The position numbers and the translations under genes were made by a program. A stretch of 64,000 bases of DNA from Symmachiella dynata. GTDB lineage: Bacteria; Planctomycetota; Planctomycetia; Planctomycetales; Planctomycetaceae. Position 1 is the stretch's first letter. Each line of letters opens with the position of its first letter. This document shows, piece after piece, positions 10,148 through 20,800 of this stretch. The notes below the pieces were generated by a model that was given only the letters and a program-made list of their open reading frames with translations, was not told where the DNA came from and made no database searches. The stretch covers positions 1,417,001 to 1,481,000 of the forward strand of contig NZ_CP036276.1 in assembly GCF_007747995.1 (NCBI RefSeq), given 5' to 3'.

Positions 10148-11524
10148 GTGCAAATAGCCAAGGTTTTGGCATTCACCGTGACTCTGCTTGCCACCTTCGG
10201 TACGTCCACAGTGGGTCAGGGCGCTGAACCGATTGATATTGGCAGTCGGCTGGAATTGTTCGTTGACAACCATCTCATTGAGGCGGTCACCGGTGACGTG
10301 CAGCAAGTCGTGCAGAATCCTCAGCCTCGAGAGGTCGTTTTAGTTCACGACGAACCTTGGGGCGGGAATATCTGTGCTTATTTCACCGTTCTACAGGACA
10401 ACGACACCTACCGGATGGTCTATCGCTCAGCGCAGCACGACAAGGCGAATCCCAAGAAGGGCTGGGGAATTGCGGTCTATGTGGAGAGCAAAGACGGTAT
10501 CCACTGGACGAAGCCAAATCTTGGCATGTTTTCGTTTCGCGGTAACAAAGAGAACAACATCCTCGACCTGGGAAGTGGCGGCAATGTGCACCACAACTTC
10601 ACCATTTTTCGGGACGACAATCCCGCGACCCCAGATGAGGAACGCTACAAAGGCGTGGGAGGTCTCGCTCATGGGCTGATCGGTTTTACCTCACCAGATT
10701 GCATTCACTGGAAGCGCGTGCAAGAGGAGCCCATCATTAAGAATGGACGATTCGACTCACAAAACATCGTCTTTTGGGACTCAGACCGCAAGGAGTACCG
10801 CGCGTACTGGCGGGTTTATCCGAACAAGATTCGAGCGATTCGAACAGCGACATCCCAGGATTTTATTCACTGGGAAGAGGGCCAAGAATTAACATACACG
10901 GATGACTCCCCTCCCGTGGAACTCTACACAAACGCCATTCAGAAGTATTTTCGCGCTCCCCACTTGTTCTTGGGATTCCCCACACGTTTTTATGAGGAAT
11001 CAGAACAGGTCGAACCACTCTTCATGGCTAGCCGTGACGGTGTCAAATTTCGCCGGTATACCAGTCCCGTGATTCCTCGCACTGCCCCGAAAGACCGTAA
11101 TTTGAATCGAAGCAATTACATGGTTTGGGGAATGGTTCAGCTTCCCGGAAAACCGGATGAAATTTCAGTCTATGGGACGGAAAACTACTACCAGAAAACA
11201 CCGGGCCGCGTTCGTCGATTTGTGTATCGCGTGGACGGTTTCGTTGCACTGCACGGAGGTGAGGACGGTGGTCAAGTCGTGACGAAACCACTGCGGTACA
11301 CCGGTGAAGAGTTGCTGTTGAATTCCGTTGTCCCGCAAGACGGCTCACTAAAGATTGAAGTGCTGGATGAACATGGAAAAGTGCTTGGTCTCTCGCAGCC
11401 GATTGTCGGGGACGCCATCGACCGTGTGGTCACCTGGGACAGGGACCCCGACTTGAGTGCCGGGATTGTTCAACTGCGTTTCACCATTAAGGACGCCGAC
11501 GTCTATTCGTTTCGTTTTAAATGA
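10148..11524 (+). CDS. Secreted glycoside-hydrolase-like five-bladed propeller protein
   Basis: A 458-residue exported protein with a signal peptide (VLAFTVTLLATFGTSTVGQ). It has blade-like repeats such as ELFVDNHLIE, YRMVYRS, SKDGIHWTKPNLG, SPDCIHWKRVQEEP and TSQDFIHWEEG, typical of the GH32/GH43-like propellers common in planctomycete genomes. Asp and Glu residues that could act in catalysis are present but I cannot assign them. The GTG start at 10148 has ACGGAG just upstream. It stands alone, with about 190 bases before it and 250 after. Composition is slightly more AT-rich than its neighbours. A carbohydrate-related role is likely; substrate unknown. Confidence 0.62.
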   Translation: MQIAKVLAFTVTLLATFGTSTVGQGAEPIDIGSRLELFVDNHLIEAVTGDVQQVVQNPQPREVVLVHDEPWGGNICAYFTVLQDNDTYRMVYRSAQHDKANPKKGWGIAVYVESKDGIHWTKPNLGMFSFRGNKENNILDLGSGGNVHHNFTIFRDDNPATPDEERYKGVGGLAHGLIGFTSPDCIHWKRVQEEPIIKNGRFDSQNIVFWDSDRKEYRAYWRVYPNKIRAIRTATSQDFIHWEEGQELTYTDDSPPVELYTNAIQKYFRAPHLFLGFPTRFYEESEQVEPLFMASRDGVKFRRYTSPVIPRTAPKDRNLNRSNYMVWGMVQLPGKPDEISVYGTENYYQKTPGRVRRFVYRVDGFVALHGGEDGGQVVTKPLRYTGEELLLNSVVPQDGSLKIEVLDEHGKVLGLSQPIVGDAIDRVVTWDRDPDLSAGIVQLRFTIKDADVYSFRFK

Positions 11525-11773
11525 CCACCATAACTTTCGTAACACAGTGTTGTAGAAAGCGTCACGACGCACGCTGTTTCTGCAAGACGACAGATTTTTT
11601 GTGCTCAAGAACTTTTAAAAGAAAAGTCTCACGCAAAGGCGCCAATGTCGCAAAGTCGCGGCATGCCTGCCGAGTTAGTGATTGGGCATCTTTTATACAC
11701 TGCGGTTTAAAACAACGGCCTGCTTGACCGATGTGAGCTAGGCCCGCATTTGCAAAAATGATTCGAGATTCTT

Positions 11774-13084
11774 ATGAGTAGCGAAACTTCGACGACCACC
11801 GAAATTGGCAGTTATTTCGTCACAAATTATCCTCCCTATTCGCTCTGGAAACGGGAGAACGTGCATGAGATCGTTGAGGCCTTCGAGCAACCGCCGCGGC
11901 GCGAAGGGCCGTTGGGGCTGTATATTCACATCCCCTTTTGCCGCAAGCGGTGCAAGTTTTGTTACTTCCGCGTTTACACCGATCAAAACGCCAAGGCGAT
12001 CGAAAATTATGTGCAGGCGCTGATCAAAGAGGTCGCCCTGTTGGCCGAACAACCGGGAATTGCCGGGCGCAAATTTGATTTTGTCTATTTTGGCGGCGGG
12101 ACGCCATCGTACCTCAGCGCCAAGCAATTGAAATCATTGCGCGATCGCCTGCATCATTCGATTTCTTGGGACGATGCCCGCGAGGTCACGTTTGAATGCG
12201 AGCCGGGGACGTTGAGTTTGGATAAAGTCAAAACGCTCCGCGATATCGGCGTGACGCGCGTTTCGCTGGGAGTCGAGAATTTCGACGATAAGATCCTTGA
12301 AGAAAATGGACGGGCGCATCTGACTCCGGAGGTCGAGCGGGCCTACGGCTGGATTCAGGATGTCGGCTTTCCGCAAGTGAATATCGATCTGATTGCCGGG
12401 ATGGTCGGCGAGACGGACGAGAACTGGGCGGATTGCGTCGACAAAGCGGGCAAGATGTCGCCCGATAACATTACGATCTATCAGATGGAATTGCCCTACA
12501 ACACGATCATCTCCAAGGAGATGCAGGAGGGGGGCTTGGCGTCACCGGTGGCGAGTTGGGCGACCAAACGCCGTTGGGTGGACGAGGCATTCAATACGCT
12601 GGCGGGGGTGGGCTACAAAGTCAGCAGCGGGAACGAAGTGGTCAAGAACCTGGAAACCGACAAGTTCATTTATCGCGACAGTCTGTTCCGCGGGATCGAT
12701 TTGTTGGGGACGGGCGTGGCCTCGTTTGGGCATTTTCAAGGGGTGCATTATCAAAACCTGGATCAGCTCAACGATTATGTCGCTGCGTGTGACGAAGGAC
12801 GGTTGCCGGTCAATCGCGCACTGACTCCGTCGCCGCATCAGACATTGATTCGCGAAGTGATTTTACAACTCAAAGAGGGCCGCATCAGTGGCGAGCCGTT
12901 CCGCCAGAAGTTCGGCGTCGATATTTTCGAGGAATTCCGCGACGCCTTCGCCGCTCAGCAAGCTGCCGGCTATTTAACCGTCGAGGGCGACGACGTGATT
13001 CTCACGCGCCGCGGATTGTTGCAAGTCGATTCGCTGCTGACGGAATATTTTGAAGAAGAACATCGCGAGGTGCGGTATACGTAG
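11774..13084 (+). CDS. Radical SAM protein, coproporphyrinogen III oxidase (HemN/HemW)-like
   Basis: A 436-residue radical SAM enzyme. The cluster motif CRKRCKFC (Cys-x3-Cys-x2-Cys) sits near residues 55-62, followed by [10 protein letters not shown], the FECEPGTLS strand and [11 protein letters not shown], the order typical of HemN-family proteins. A HemN-C-like region closes the protein ([16 protein letters not shown]). The family contains true oxygen-independent coproporphyrinogen oxidases, HemW heme chaperones and enzymes of natural-product clusters, and motifs alone do not separate these. The chorismate-lyase-like and flavoprotein genes downstream on the same strand hint at the last option, but 340 bases separate them. 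Confidence 0.85.
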   Translation: MSSETSTTTEIGSYFVTNYPPYSLWKRENVHEIVEAFEQPPRREGPLGLYIHIPFCRKRCKFCYFRVYTDQNAKAIENYVQALIKEVALLAEQPGIAGRKFDFVYFGGGTPSYLSAKQLKSLRDRLHHSISWDDAREVTFECEPGTLSLDKVKTLRDIGVTRVSLGVENFDDKILEENGRAHLTPEVERAYGWIQDVGFPQVNIDLIAGMVGETDENWADCVDKAGKMSPDNITIYQMELPYNTIISKEMQEGGLASPVASWATKRRWVDEAFNTLAGVGYKVSSGNEVVKNLETDKFIYRDSLFRGIDLLGTGVASFGHFQGVHYQNLDQLNDYVAACDEGRLPVNRALTPSPHQTLIREVILQLKEGRISGEPFRQKFGVDIFEEFRDAFAAQQAAGYLTVEGDDVILTRRGLLQVDSLLTEYFEEEHREVRYT

Positions 13085-13428
13085 AAGGCTTGAGGCTTGA
13101 GGAGGACAGGCTTGAGGAGAGGACTTTAGGCTGTAGGCTTTAGACTGTCGGGTTGGCACTTGGGTGCCGTCGGGCGAGGGACAGGTGAATCGACGTTGTG
13201 CTCGGGTCTCTCGCGAGTTGTGCGCGGGTCTCCTGACCCCGCACCGACTAGACCGCAGGTCTCCCCCACCACCGTACCTGAAAACTGAGTTGAGATGGTC
13301 TACTACAAGTCGTTTCAAAACCCTCTGACGCGTCACGCAAACACTTGTATTAAAGATTCCTGAACAGGCGCAACCGGGTTTTGAAACTGGTTCTAGTAAT
13401 TGATACACCCCAACGCGACGAGATTATT
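13085..13428. other. Intergenic region with heptamer array and GGAGACC element
   Basis: Three repeat types occupy this gap. At 13086-13150 lies a degenerate 7-bp-period array built on AGGCTTG and GGCTTTA units. At 13218-13265, in reverse orientation, is one copy of the GGAGACC/GCGCACAAC element also found at 38682-38801 and 46686-46733. At about 13372-13402 is a segment (CAACCGGGTTTT then GGTTCTAG) closely matching the leader at 47352-47390. No gene is seen. Confidence 0.6.
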
Positions 13429-13974
13429 GTGAATCCACGACACGAACTTGATGCTTTGACCGGACTGTTTGGCGGCAGCGATGCTTTGGTGTCGGAGGCG
13501 GAACACATCCCCTCGGCGCTGACTCCCGAACCTTATAAGCAGATGTTGGTGCACGACCACCACATGACGGTCACCATGGAGGAGTACCATGGCTGCAATG
13601 TGGACGTCAAAATCATTGACCGACATTTGGAAGAAGATACCTATACCCGCAAGATCCTGTTGCTGAAATCCGGGACGGACGAGGTGGTGCAATTCGGGAT
13701 TGTGCGATTCAATTTTGCCTATGTCACTCCGACCGTTCGAGAAGAAATCTTGGCGGGGCAGATTCCGTTGGGGCGGGTGTTGATCAATCATAATGTGTTG
13801 CGGCATATTGACTTGGCGGCGATTTTGCGTGTGGCTCCGGGGCCGGAATTGCTGGGTTACTTTGGCATGAATCCAGGGGATGTCACGTACGGACGTTTGG
13901 CTACAATTTTCTGTAACCATCAACCAGCTGTGGATTTGCTGGAGATCTCAGCACCGCTGACAGCGACGGAGTAA
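13429..13974 (+). CDS. Chorismate-lyase-like (UbiC/DUF98 fold) protein
   Basis: About 181 residues resembling the chorismate pyruvate-lyase superfamily: MLVHDHHMT near the start of the fold, an R-containing strand ([12 protein letters not shown]), then VRFNFAYV and [15 protein letters not shown]. In UbiC and DUF98 proteins these strands line the pocket that releases 4-hydroxybenzoate and pyruvate from chorismate. The track of conservation is read by eye, so the family is probable rather than certain. The GTG at 13429 is chosen because a TTG at 13381 lies inside a non-coding element shared with another leader. Eight bases separate it from the flavoprotein gene, so they form one operon. Confidence 0.55.
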   Translation: MNPRHELDALTGLFGGSDALVSEAEHIPSALTPEPYKQMLVHDHHMTVTMEEYHGCNVDVKIIDRHLEEDTYTRKILLLKSGTDEVVQFGIVRFNFAYVTPTVREEILAGQIPLGRVLINHNVLRHIDLAAILRVAPGPELLGYFGMNPGDVTYGRLATIFCNHQPAVDLLEISAPLTATE

Positions 13975-13981
13975 TTTGAAA

Positions 13982-15274
13982 ATGGCTGACGATTGGAAAT
14001 TTTGTAAGGCCACTGCTGGCAGCGACGCGTTCTGTCCCCCGGTGGAGGATGCGTACGATGTGATCGTCGTTGGCGGCGGTCCTGCGGGGGCAACGGTGGC
14101 AACTTTGTTGGCCGAGTTTGGTCACAGCGTGGTGCTGTTTGAACGGGCCGGGCAGCAGCGGTTTCATGTGGGGGAATCGCTGATTCCCGAGACGTACTGG
14201 ACGCTGGAGCGGTTGGGGCTGATTGATCAATTGCAGGCCAGCGCCTTTACCAAAAAGTACAGTGTGCAGTTCGTCAACGAAAACAATCAGGAATCGGCCC
14301 CGTTTTATTTTGACAAACATAACCCGCACGAGTCGTCGCAGACGTGGCAAGTGGTCCGGGCGGAATTCGACCGTATGTTGTTGGAGAACGCTGTCAAAAA
14401 AGGTGCGGTCATCCATTCAGCTGCGCAGGTTCAAGATGTTCGTTTTGACGGCGAACGTGCTGTGGGCGTGCGCGTGAAATTGGCGGGGGAGGATGATCCG
14501 CGAAACGTCTCAGCCAAGGTAGTGGTCGACGCCACGGGACAATCAGCGTTTCTGGCCAGTCGGTTGAAACTGAAAGTGCCCGATCCCAAGCTGAAAATGG
14601 GGACGGTCTGGTCCTATTTCCGGAATGCGCGCCGCGATCCGGGACGCGACGAGGGGGCGACGTTGATTATTCAGACGCCCGGCAAGAAAAGTTGGTTTTG
14701 GTATATTCCTTTGCCCGACAATATCGTCAGCGTCGGTTGCACGGGGACGATGGAATATATGTTCGCTGCTGGGCGGGGTTCCGCTGCGGACGTTTTCACC
14801 CAAGAGGCAGAGCGGTCGACGGCCATTACCGCTCGGCTGGCGGAGTCGACGCGTTGTGACGACTTTCACACGACCAAAGATTTTAGCTATTCGTCGCGGC
14901 AAGGCGCCGGTGATGGTTGGATGTTGGTGGGAGATGCACTGGGATTCATCGATCCGGTTTATTCCAGCGGCGTGTATCTGGCACTCAAATCGGGTGAGAT
15001 GGGAGCCGACGCGATCCATGCGGCACTAGGAGAGGGAGATGTGAGCGGCGAGGCGTTGGGAAACTGGCAGGCAAAATATCGCGGCGGCGTGGATTCATTC
15101 CGTAAATTGGTGTATGCCTTTTATTCGCCCGAATTCAGTTTTGCCAAATTTCTCAAGGCGCATCCTCAGTATCATTCGAATCTGGTGGACATCCTCATTG
15201 GCAATGTGTTCAGGCCGGGAGTGGATGAGATCTTCGACGCCATGGGAGACATCAGTCCGCAGACAGCTGTTTGA
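13982..15274 (+). CDS. FAD-dependent oxidoreductase of the halogenase/geranylgeranyl-reductase type
   Basis: A 430-residue flavoprotein. Seen: the Rossmann FAD loop VGGGPAGATVA near residue 30, FERAGQQRFHVGESLIP near 56-70, the second FAD motif GDALGFIDPVYSSGV, and WFWYIP near 238. The last matches the WxWxIP signature of flavin-dependent halogenases. A conserved catalytic lysine cannot be placed confidently, so a reductase or monooxygenase is also possible. It follows the chorismate-lyase-like gene by eight bases and precedes the DUF3311/symporter pair, suggesting it modifies an aromatic product. ATG at 13982 is preferred to the TTG two codons upstream. Confidence 0.8.
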   Translation: MADDWKFCKATAGSDAFCPPVEDAYDVIVVGGGPAGATVATLLAEFGHSVVLFERAGQQRFHVGESLIPETYWTLERLGLIDQLQASAFTKKYSVQFVNENNQESAPFYFDKHNPHESSQTWQVVRAEFDRMLLENAVKKGAVIHSAAQVQDVRFDGERAVGVRVKLAGEDDPRNVSAKVVVDATGQSAFLASRLKLKVPDPKLKMGTVWSYFRNARRDPGRDEGATLIIQTPGKKSWFWYIPLPDNIVSVGCTGTMEYMFAAGRGSAADVFTQEAERSTAITARLAESTRCDDFHTTKDFSYSSRQGAGDGWMLVGDALGFIDPVYSSGVYLALKSGEMGADAIHAALGEGDVSGEALGNWQAKYRGGVDSFRKLVYAFYSPEFSFAKFLKAHPQYHSNLVDILIGNVFRPGVDEIFDAMGDISPQTAV

Positions 15275-15309
15275 TCGGGCCGTTGGTTACACCACATTCG
15301 GAAGACGCA

Positions 15310-15546
15310 ATGAAATATGTGATTTGGATTTCTGTCGTTGTGCTGTTGATCCTGCACCAGGATTTTTGGTGGTGGGACGATGGGACATTGCTGCTGGGAA
15401 TTGTGCCGATCGGACTGGCGTCCCATATCGCGATATCGCTGGCCGCCGCGGTGTTATGGTTCTTGGCAACGATCTATTGCTGGCCGCACTCCGCTGAAGA
15501 GGCCGAATCGTCGACCGCGCCGACGACGGAAGGTGGGCAGGGATGA
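15310..15546 (+). CDS. DUF3311-like small membrane protein
   Basis: A 78-residue protein with two hydrophobic helices (YVIWISVVVLLILHQDF and the segment around SLAAAVLWFLATIYCW) and a polar tail. DUF3311 proteins are typically encoded immediately before sodium/solute symporters, as here, and are thought to be accessory subunits. GGAAG precedes the ATG at 15310. The stop codon overlaps the symporter start by four bases (ATGA), implying coupled, stoichiometric synthesis. Confidence 0.7.
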   Translation: MKYVIWISVVVLLILHQDFWWWDDGTLLLGIVPIGLASHIAISLAAAVLWFLATIYCWPHSAEEAESSTAPTTEGGQG

Positions 15547-17105
15547 CACAATTGGCGATTATCGGCGTCTATTTGGCGTTGTTGCTGGGATTAGGCCTGT
15601 TCTCGTCGCGGTTATTTCGCGGGACGGGCGAAGACTACATGTTGGCTAGCCATTCCATCGGCCCGTTCTTGTTGTTGATGTCGCTGTTCGGCACCACGAT
15701 GACGGCCTTTGCGCTGGTTGGTTCAACGGGCGAAGCGTTTCGCGAAGGAATCGGCGTTTACGGTTTGATGGCGTCGTCGAGTGGGATTGTGCATTCGCTT
15801 TGTTTTTTATTGATCGGCGTGAAGATCTGGTCGTTCGGGTACAAGCACGGCTATACGACGCAGATTCAATTTTTTCGCGACCGGTTGGGGAGCAATGGAA
15901 TCGGGCTGCTGTTGTTTCCGATCATTGTGGGACTGGTGATCCCGTATTTATTGATCGGCGTGATCGCGTCGGGAGCAGTGATTAACGGCGCAACCATCGG
16001 AACGTTTCCTGAGACGTTTGCCGCTACACGGGGTGGGGTGCCGCATTGGTTGGCGGCGCTGGTGATTTGCAGCGTGGTTTTGATTTACGTCTTCTTTGGC
16101 GGCATGCGAGGTACTGCTTGGGCGAACACGTTTCAAACCAGTGTGTTCATGATCTTGGGTGTAGTGACGTTTGTGGTGATTGCCAATGGCATCGGCGGGC
16201 AAGATGGGTTGTGGGCCAACATGCAGGCGGCGACGGCCAAGGTTGCCCAGGCTCATCCGGATCGATTGACACGGAGCGAGATGAGCAAGTTTATGTTCAC
16301 CACTTACTTGTTGATTCCGCTGTCAGTCGGGATGTTTCCGCACGTGTTTCAGCATTGGCTGACCGCTCGAAGCGCACAGACATTTAAACTGCCGGTGATC
16401 GTGCATCCGCTGTTTATCATGCTTGTCTGGGCTCCGTGCGTGATGGTGGGCGTGTGGGCGACGTCCGCGACGTTAAACGGGCAGTTGATCGTGCCGCCGG
16501 ATGTGCGTCCCAATACGGAGTTGCCGCTGATGGTCGCCAAACTGGCTGGGCCGGTGTTGGGGGGCTTGTTGTCGGCGGGAATTTTGGCGGCAATCATGTC
16601 GTCATTGGACAGCCAGTTTTTGTGCATCGGATCGATCTTCACGAACGATATTGTATTGCATTATTGGGACAAGAAGCGGTTCAGTGAAAAACAGATCGTG
16701 ATGTGGGCACGGCTATTTGTCGTGGCAATTGTTGCAGTGACGTATGGACTCAGCCTGTTCGAGCCGCGCAGCGTGTTTGCGATGGGCATTTGGTGTTTCA
16801 GCGGATATACGGGGCTGTTTCCGTTGGTGTTCGCGGCGCTGTATTGGAAACGTCTCACCGTGGCCGGGGCGTATGCGTGTGTATTGACCGTGGCGGGAAT
16901 GTGGTTGTGGTTGTTTGCGGAATCGGGATTTGGGGCCAATGCGAATTATACGTTTCAGCTACCGGCCTTCGGTCAGCAACTGGAGATGATGCCCGTGTTG
17001 CCGATTACTGTGGCGTCGGTGGTGGCGCTGGTCGCGGTCTCCCTGGTGACATCTCCGCCGCCGGATGAGACGTTGCGGCGGTTTTTTCCGGAGTCTCAAA
17101 GCTAA
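15543..17105 (+). CDS. Sodium:solute symporter family (SSS) transporter
   Basis: A 520-residue polytopic protein with about 13 hydrophobic helices. The opening YLALLLGLGLFSSRLFRGTG, then EDYMLASHSIGPF, is characteristic of SSS transporters, as is GGMRGTAWANTFQT in the middle, and the helix with ILAAIMSSLDSQFLCIGS corresponds to the sodium-site helix TM8. It imports a solute with Na+. Substrate is not evident; placement between an aromatic-acid-type flavoprotein and a thioesterase would fit an organic acid (inference). Coupled to the DUF3311 gene by a four-base overlap. Confidence 0.92.
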   Translation: MTQLAIIGVYLALLLGLGLFSSRLFRGTGEDYMLASHSIGPFLLLMSLFGTTMTAFALVGSTGEAFREGIGVYGLMASSSGIVHSLCFLLIGVKIWSFGYKHGYTTQIQFFRDRLGSNGIGLLLFPIIVGLVIPYLLIGVIASGAVINGATIGTFPETFAATRGGVPHWLAALVICSVVLIYVFFGGMRGTAWANTFQTSVFMILGVVTFVVIANGIGGQDGLWANMQAATAKVAQAHPDRLTRSEMSKFMFTTYLLIPLSVGMFPHVFQHWLTARSAQTFKLPVIVHPLFIMLVWAPCVMVGVWATSATLNGQLIVPPDVRPNTELPLMVAKLAGPVLGGLLSAGILAAIMSSLDSQFLCIGSIFTNDIVLHYWDKKRFSEKQIVMWARLFVVAIVAVTYGLSLFEPRSVFAMGIWCFSGYTGLFPLVFAALYWKRLTVAGAYACVLTVAGMWLWLFAESGFGANANYTFQLPAFGQQLEMMPVLPITVASVVALVAVSLVTSPPPDETLRRFFPESQS

Positions 17106-17159
17106 CCGCGAAGGTCCGGCATACTTGAATTCATTGATATATTGTTTGGATGCTTCTGA

Positions 17160-17582
17160 ATGTTCACTGCGACCCACCGCGTTCAATTTCACGAAACCGA
17201 TATGGCGGGGATCGTGCATTTCTCGAACTTTTATCGATACATGGAAGAAGTCGAGCATGCCTATTTGCGGTCGTTGGGGCTGAGCGTTTCGATGACGGGG
17301 CCTGATGGGTCGGTGATTGGCTGGCCGCGGGTCCGGGCGCAGTGCACGTTTGAGGCACCGGCCTATTTTGAGGACGTGATCGAAATTCGTCTGAAATTGA
17401 TGCGCAAGGGTGTCAAATCGCTGACGTTTGAGGTCGAATTTTATCGCGCTGAACGGCGATTGGCCCGGGGATCGTTGAAAACCGCTTGCTGCATCGTGGC
17501 GCATGGTCAACCGCTGGTCTCGATCCCGATTCCGGAAGATATCGACGTGAAATTCATTGAAGAACCGGCGGAATCGGCCTGA
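17160..17582 (+). CDS. Hotdog acyl-CoA thioesterase (YbgC/4-hydroxybenzoyl-CoA type)
   Basis: A 140-residue single-hotdog protein. The catalytic segment is HETDMAGIVHFSNFYRYMEE with the family aspartate, followed by the long helix and strands (IEIRLKLMRKGVKSLTFEVE). It would hydrolyse acyl- or aroyl-thioesters. It lies 55 bases after the symporter gene and may end the operon that begins with the chorismate-lyase-like gene. That neighbourhood makes a hydroxybenzoyl-type substrate attractive but unproven. Confidence 0.88.
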   Translation: MFTATHRVQFHETDMAGIVHFSNFYRYMEEVEHAYLRSLGLSVSMTGPDGSVIGWPRVRAQCTFEAPAYFEDVIEIRLKLMRKGVKSLTFEVEFYRAERRLARGSLKTACCIVAHGQPLVSIPIPEDIDVKFIEEPAESA

Positions 17583-17749
17583 CGATGTCTCCGTGGACCT
17601 CAACGCCACTGGCGTCGGCTTCGGGTGTCGGGTAGCATGGATTGTCAGGCGGTCGTGATGCGTACGGAGACGAATCGGGACTGCATTGTCTTGATTGCGG
17701 CGGGTGCGACTCGTTGTTGGCTGGTTTGTTACGGTCGCATTGGTCGCGG

Positions 17750-17772
17750 CACTGGCGGACAAGCCGCCAGTG
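17750..17772. repeat. Interspersed palindrome, copy 1
   Basis: CACTGGCGG-ACAAG-CCGCCAGTG forms a perfect 9-bp stem with a five-base loop. The same hairpin with its immediate flanks recurs at 51294-51316. It sits in the 272-base gap between the thioesterase and the ATPase fusion genes. Confidence 0.7.
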
Positions 17773-17854
17773 GCACCCCCTAACGTCTTTTTTGTGGTAT
17801 TCCACTCGCCCCGTTCGGGCGGGATTTGCGTCCGTCCACTCCGACCGATCCGTC

Positions 17855-20800
17855 ATGCATTACGTACCCGAATCGGCCCGTGCTTTTTTAGAAAGTGGCG
17901 GGACCGCGCCTGAAGACGAGGAAGCGACGAGCTTTCATTACGTCTCTGCGCCGCTGTATTTGTTGACAGCGCTTGTGGGTGCGCTGTTGGCGGCTGATTT
18001 TGTCATTCAAATCAGCAACAATCCCGCCTGGGAACCGTATCAGACCGTGTTCGGCTTCCGTTTGGCGCTGCTGGCGGCGGTGATTGGCGGGGCGCGGATT
18101 TTGTATCAGACGCTCGAAGGCCTATTCGATGGGCGGATCGGTGCGGATTTGGCGCTGACGATTGCCTGCTTGGCGGCCATTATTCTCGGCGAGCCGCAGG
18201 TGGCGGCGCTGGTGGTCTTCATCGCCATTTGCGGCGAGAGTATCGAGGGCTACACCAACGGCAAAGCGCGGCAAGCGGTGCTGAGCATTTTCAATCTGCG
18301 CCCCAAAACCGCGCATGTGATACGTGACGGCGACGAGGTGGATGTCGATCTCGATGACGTCGCAGTTGGCGAGCTAGTCGTCGTGCGTCCCGGCGAACGG
18401 ATTCCGGTCGATGGTAGCGTGCTAGCGGGGACCTCGGCGGTCGATCAAAGTTCGCTGACCGGTGAGAGCCTGCCGATTGATAAAGTTCCCGGTGACGAGG
18501 TGTTTGCCGGGACGTTGAATCAGTTCGGGGCACTGTCGGTTGAAGTCGAAAAAACGGGTGAAGAGACGACATTCGGGCAGGTGCTGCGGATGGTGGCCGA
18601 GGCGATGGAGCGGAAAGCGCCCATCGAGCGGACGGCGGATCGGCTGGCGCGGTATTTTTTGCCATTTGTCTTAACAGCTGCGGCAGCCACGTTGGTCGGC
18701 TGGCGGATCGCTGCCGGCGATTGGCGAGCCGGATTGATGCCCGCCTTGGGCGTGTTAGTCGTGGCTTGTCCGTGTCCGTTGATCTTAGCGACGCCCAGCG
18801 CGGTGATGGCAGCGCTGGCGTGGTTGGCGCGCAACGGGGTGGTGACAAAGGGTTCGATTGCCCTGGAGCGTTTGGCCAAGGTCGATTGCATTGCGTTTGA
18901 CAAGACCGGCACGTTGACACGCGGCGAACCGGCACTGGGGGGGATCGTCACCTGGGGGGGATTGGACGAAACCGAGTTATTACGGATCGCGGCGGCGGCG
19001 GAAAAACGGAGCGAACATGTGCTGGCGCGGTTAATCGTCCGCGAAGCCGAGGGCCGCATGTGCGTGGTGCCGGACATCGAAGAATTTGAGGCGCATCCCG
19101 GTTGCGGCGTGACCGGTGCGATTCGCGGGTCATCGCTCGGACCGGACTATACACAGGAGTCGCACCGGGTCGTGGTGGGCAATCGCCGGTTGTTGGAATC
19201 GATGGGCATCGTGTTGCCCGAGGATTTTGAACAACGGTTGGATGAAGTCGAAAATCTAGGCCCGACGCAACTGTTGGTAACGATTGACGGCCAACTGGTG
19301 GGGGCGATTGGCGTACGGGATACGCTACGGCCCGAAGCACGCAAAGTGTTGGCCGAATTGCGCGCCGAGGGGATCGAGTCGTTCGCATTGTTAACGGGTG
19401 ATCGAGCCGAACCCGCGCAAATGGTGGCGGATGCCTTAGAAGGCATCGATGAAATTGGCAGCGAATTGTTGCCGACCGACAAAGCACGGTGGATCGAAGC
19501 GCAGACCAAGGCGGGCAAAAAGGTCGCCATGATTGGCGACGGCATCAACGATGCACCGGCATTGGCCTCGGCGACTGTGGGCCTGGCGCTGGGAGGAGTC
19601 GGCAGCGACGTGGCCGCTGAGGCTGGGGACTTGGTCCTGATGGGGGATCCGCTCACGCCATTGCCCGGTTTGTTGCGTTTGTCGCGGCAGTTGGTACGCG
19701 TGATCAGTCAAAGCATTTATCTGTTTGCGTTTGGGATGAACGGCTTGGGGGTGATTTTGTGCGCATGGGGAATTCTCAGCCCGGTGGGCGGTGCGATCTT
19801 CCATGAATTTGCCTCGTTGGCGGTGATGTTGAATTCGATGCGGTTATTGTGGTTCGAGCGTTGGGACGAAACGCGGTTGGGGCGCGGGGTGGAATCGCTC
19901 GGCGGCTTTTCCGAAGTGGTGGCCACAGCGCTGTCTCCGTCACGGTTGGCTTTCGGATTGGTGCGGCACTGGAAGATGTTGGCCAAGGTGGCTGCAGCGG
20001 CGTTGTTGGTTTATTGGCTGACGTCGAACCTGGTGGTGATTCGCGAAGACGAATCGGCGCTGGTCACGCGTTTTGGTCGGCAAGAGGCGATGTTGAATTC
20101 GGGGATCCATTTCCGTTGGCCCGCTCCACTGGAAGTTGTCCGCCGCGAAAAGTTCGCCAGCATCCGCACAATCCCGTTGGGCTTTCGAGCTCCGCAGCGT
20201 GAGGCGGGCGGCGAGGGACAGGCGTTTGTGGAATGGCAGTCGGAACATACGCGGGCCGATTATCAATCGCGTCCGGAGGAAGCCTTGATTCTCACCGGTG
20301 ATGAGGTGCCGGTGGAGATCACAGCTGAAGTGCATTACCGCATACGGGATCTGAAAAAGTTTGCCTATGCCAGCGCGGACCCGGAGACCATGTTGCGGGC
20401 CGTAGCGGAAACCAAGTTGCGGGGGTTGGCGGCGCATTTGCCGTTGAACGATATATTGACCAGTGGCCGTCAGAAAATGGAGGCGGATTGTCTGGAGCTG
20501 ACGCAGCGTGCGGCGGATGATTACGATTTGGGAGTGGAACTGACCGGTGTGAACCTGCTGGATGTGCATCCGCCGATTGATGTGGTTCCCGCATATCGTG
20601 ACGTCGCTGATGCAATGGAGATGCAACAGAAATTGGTGAACGATGCACAAGCGTATTATGCCCGCAACGTGTTGGAAGCAGCAGGCGAAGATGCGATTCG
20701 TGTGTTGAGCGGATCGACCAGTGACGTGCAATCCGCACCAACGTCAACGACCGGCGGAGTCGCCGATTGGTCGCTCGACGATGAGCTGTGGGCGAAATTG

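Noticed and set aside
13381-13428. TTG start for the chorismate-lyase-like gene
   Set aside because: It falls inside an element shared with a non-coding leader at 47352, so translation of that segment is unlikely.
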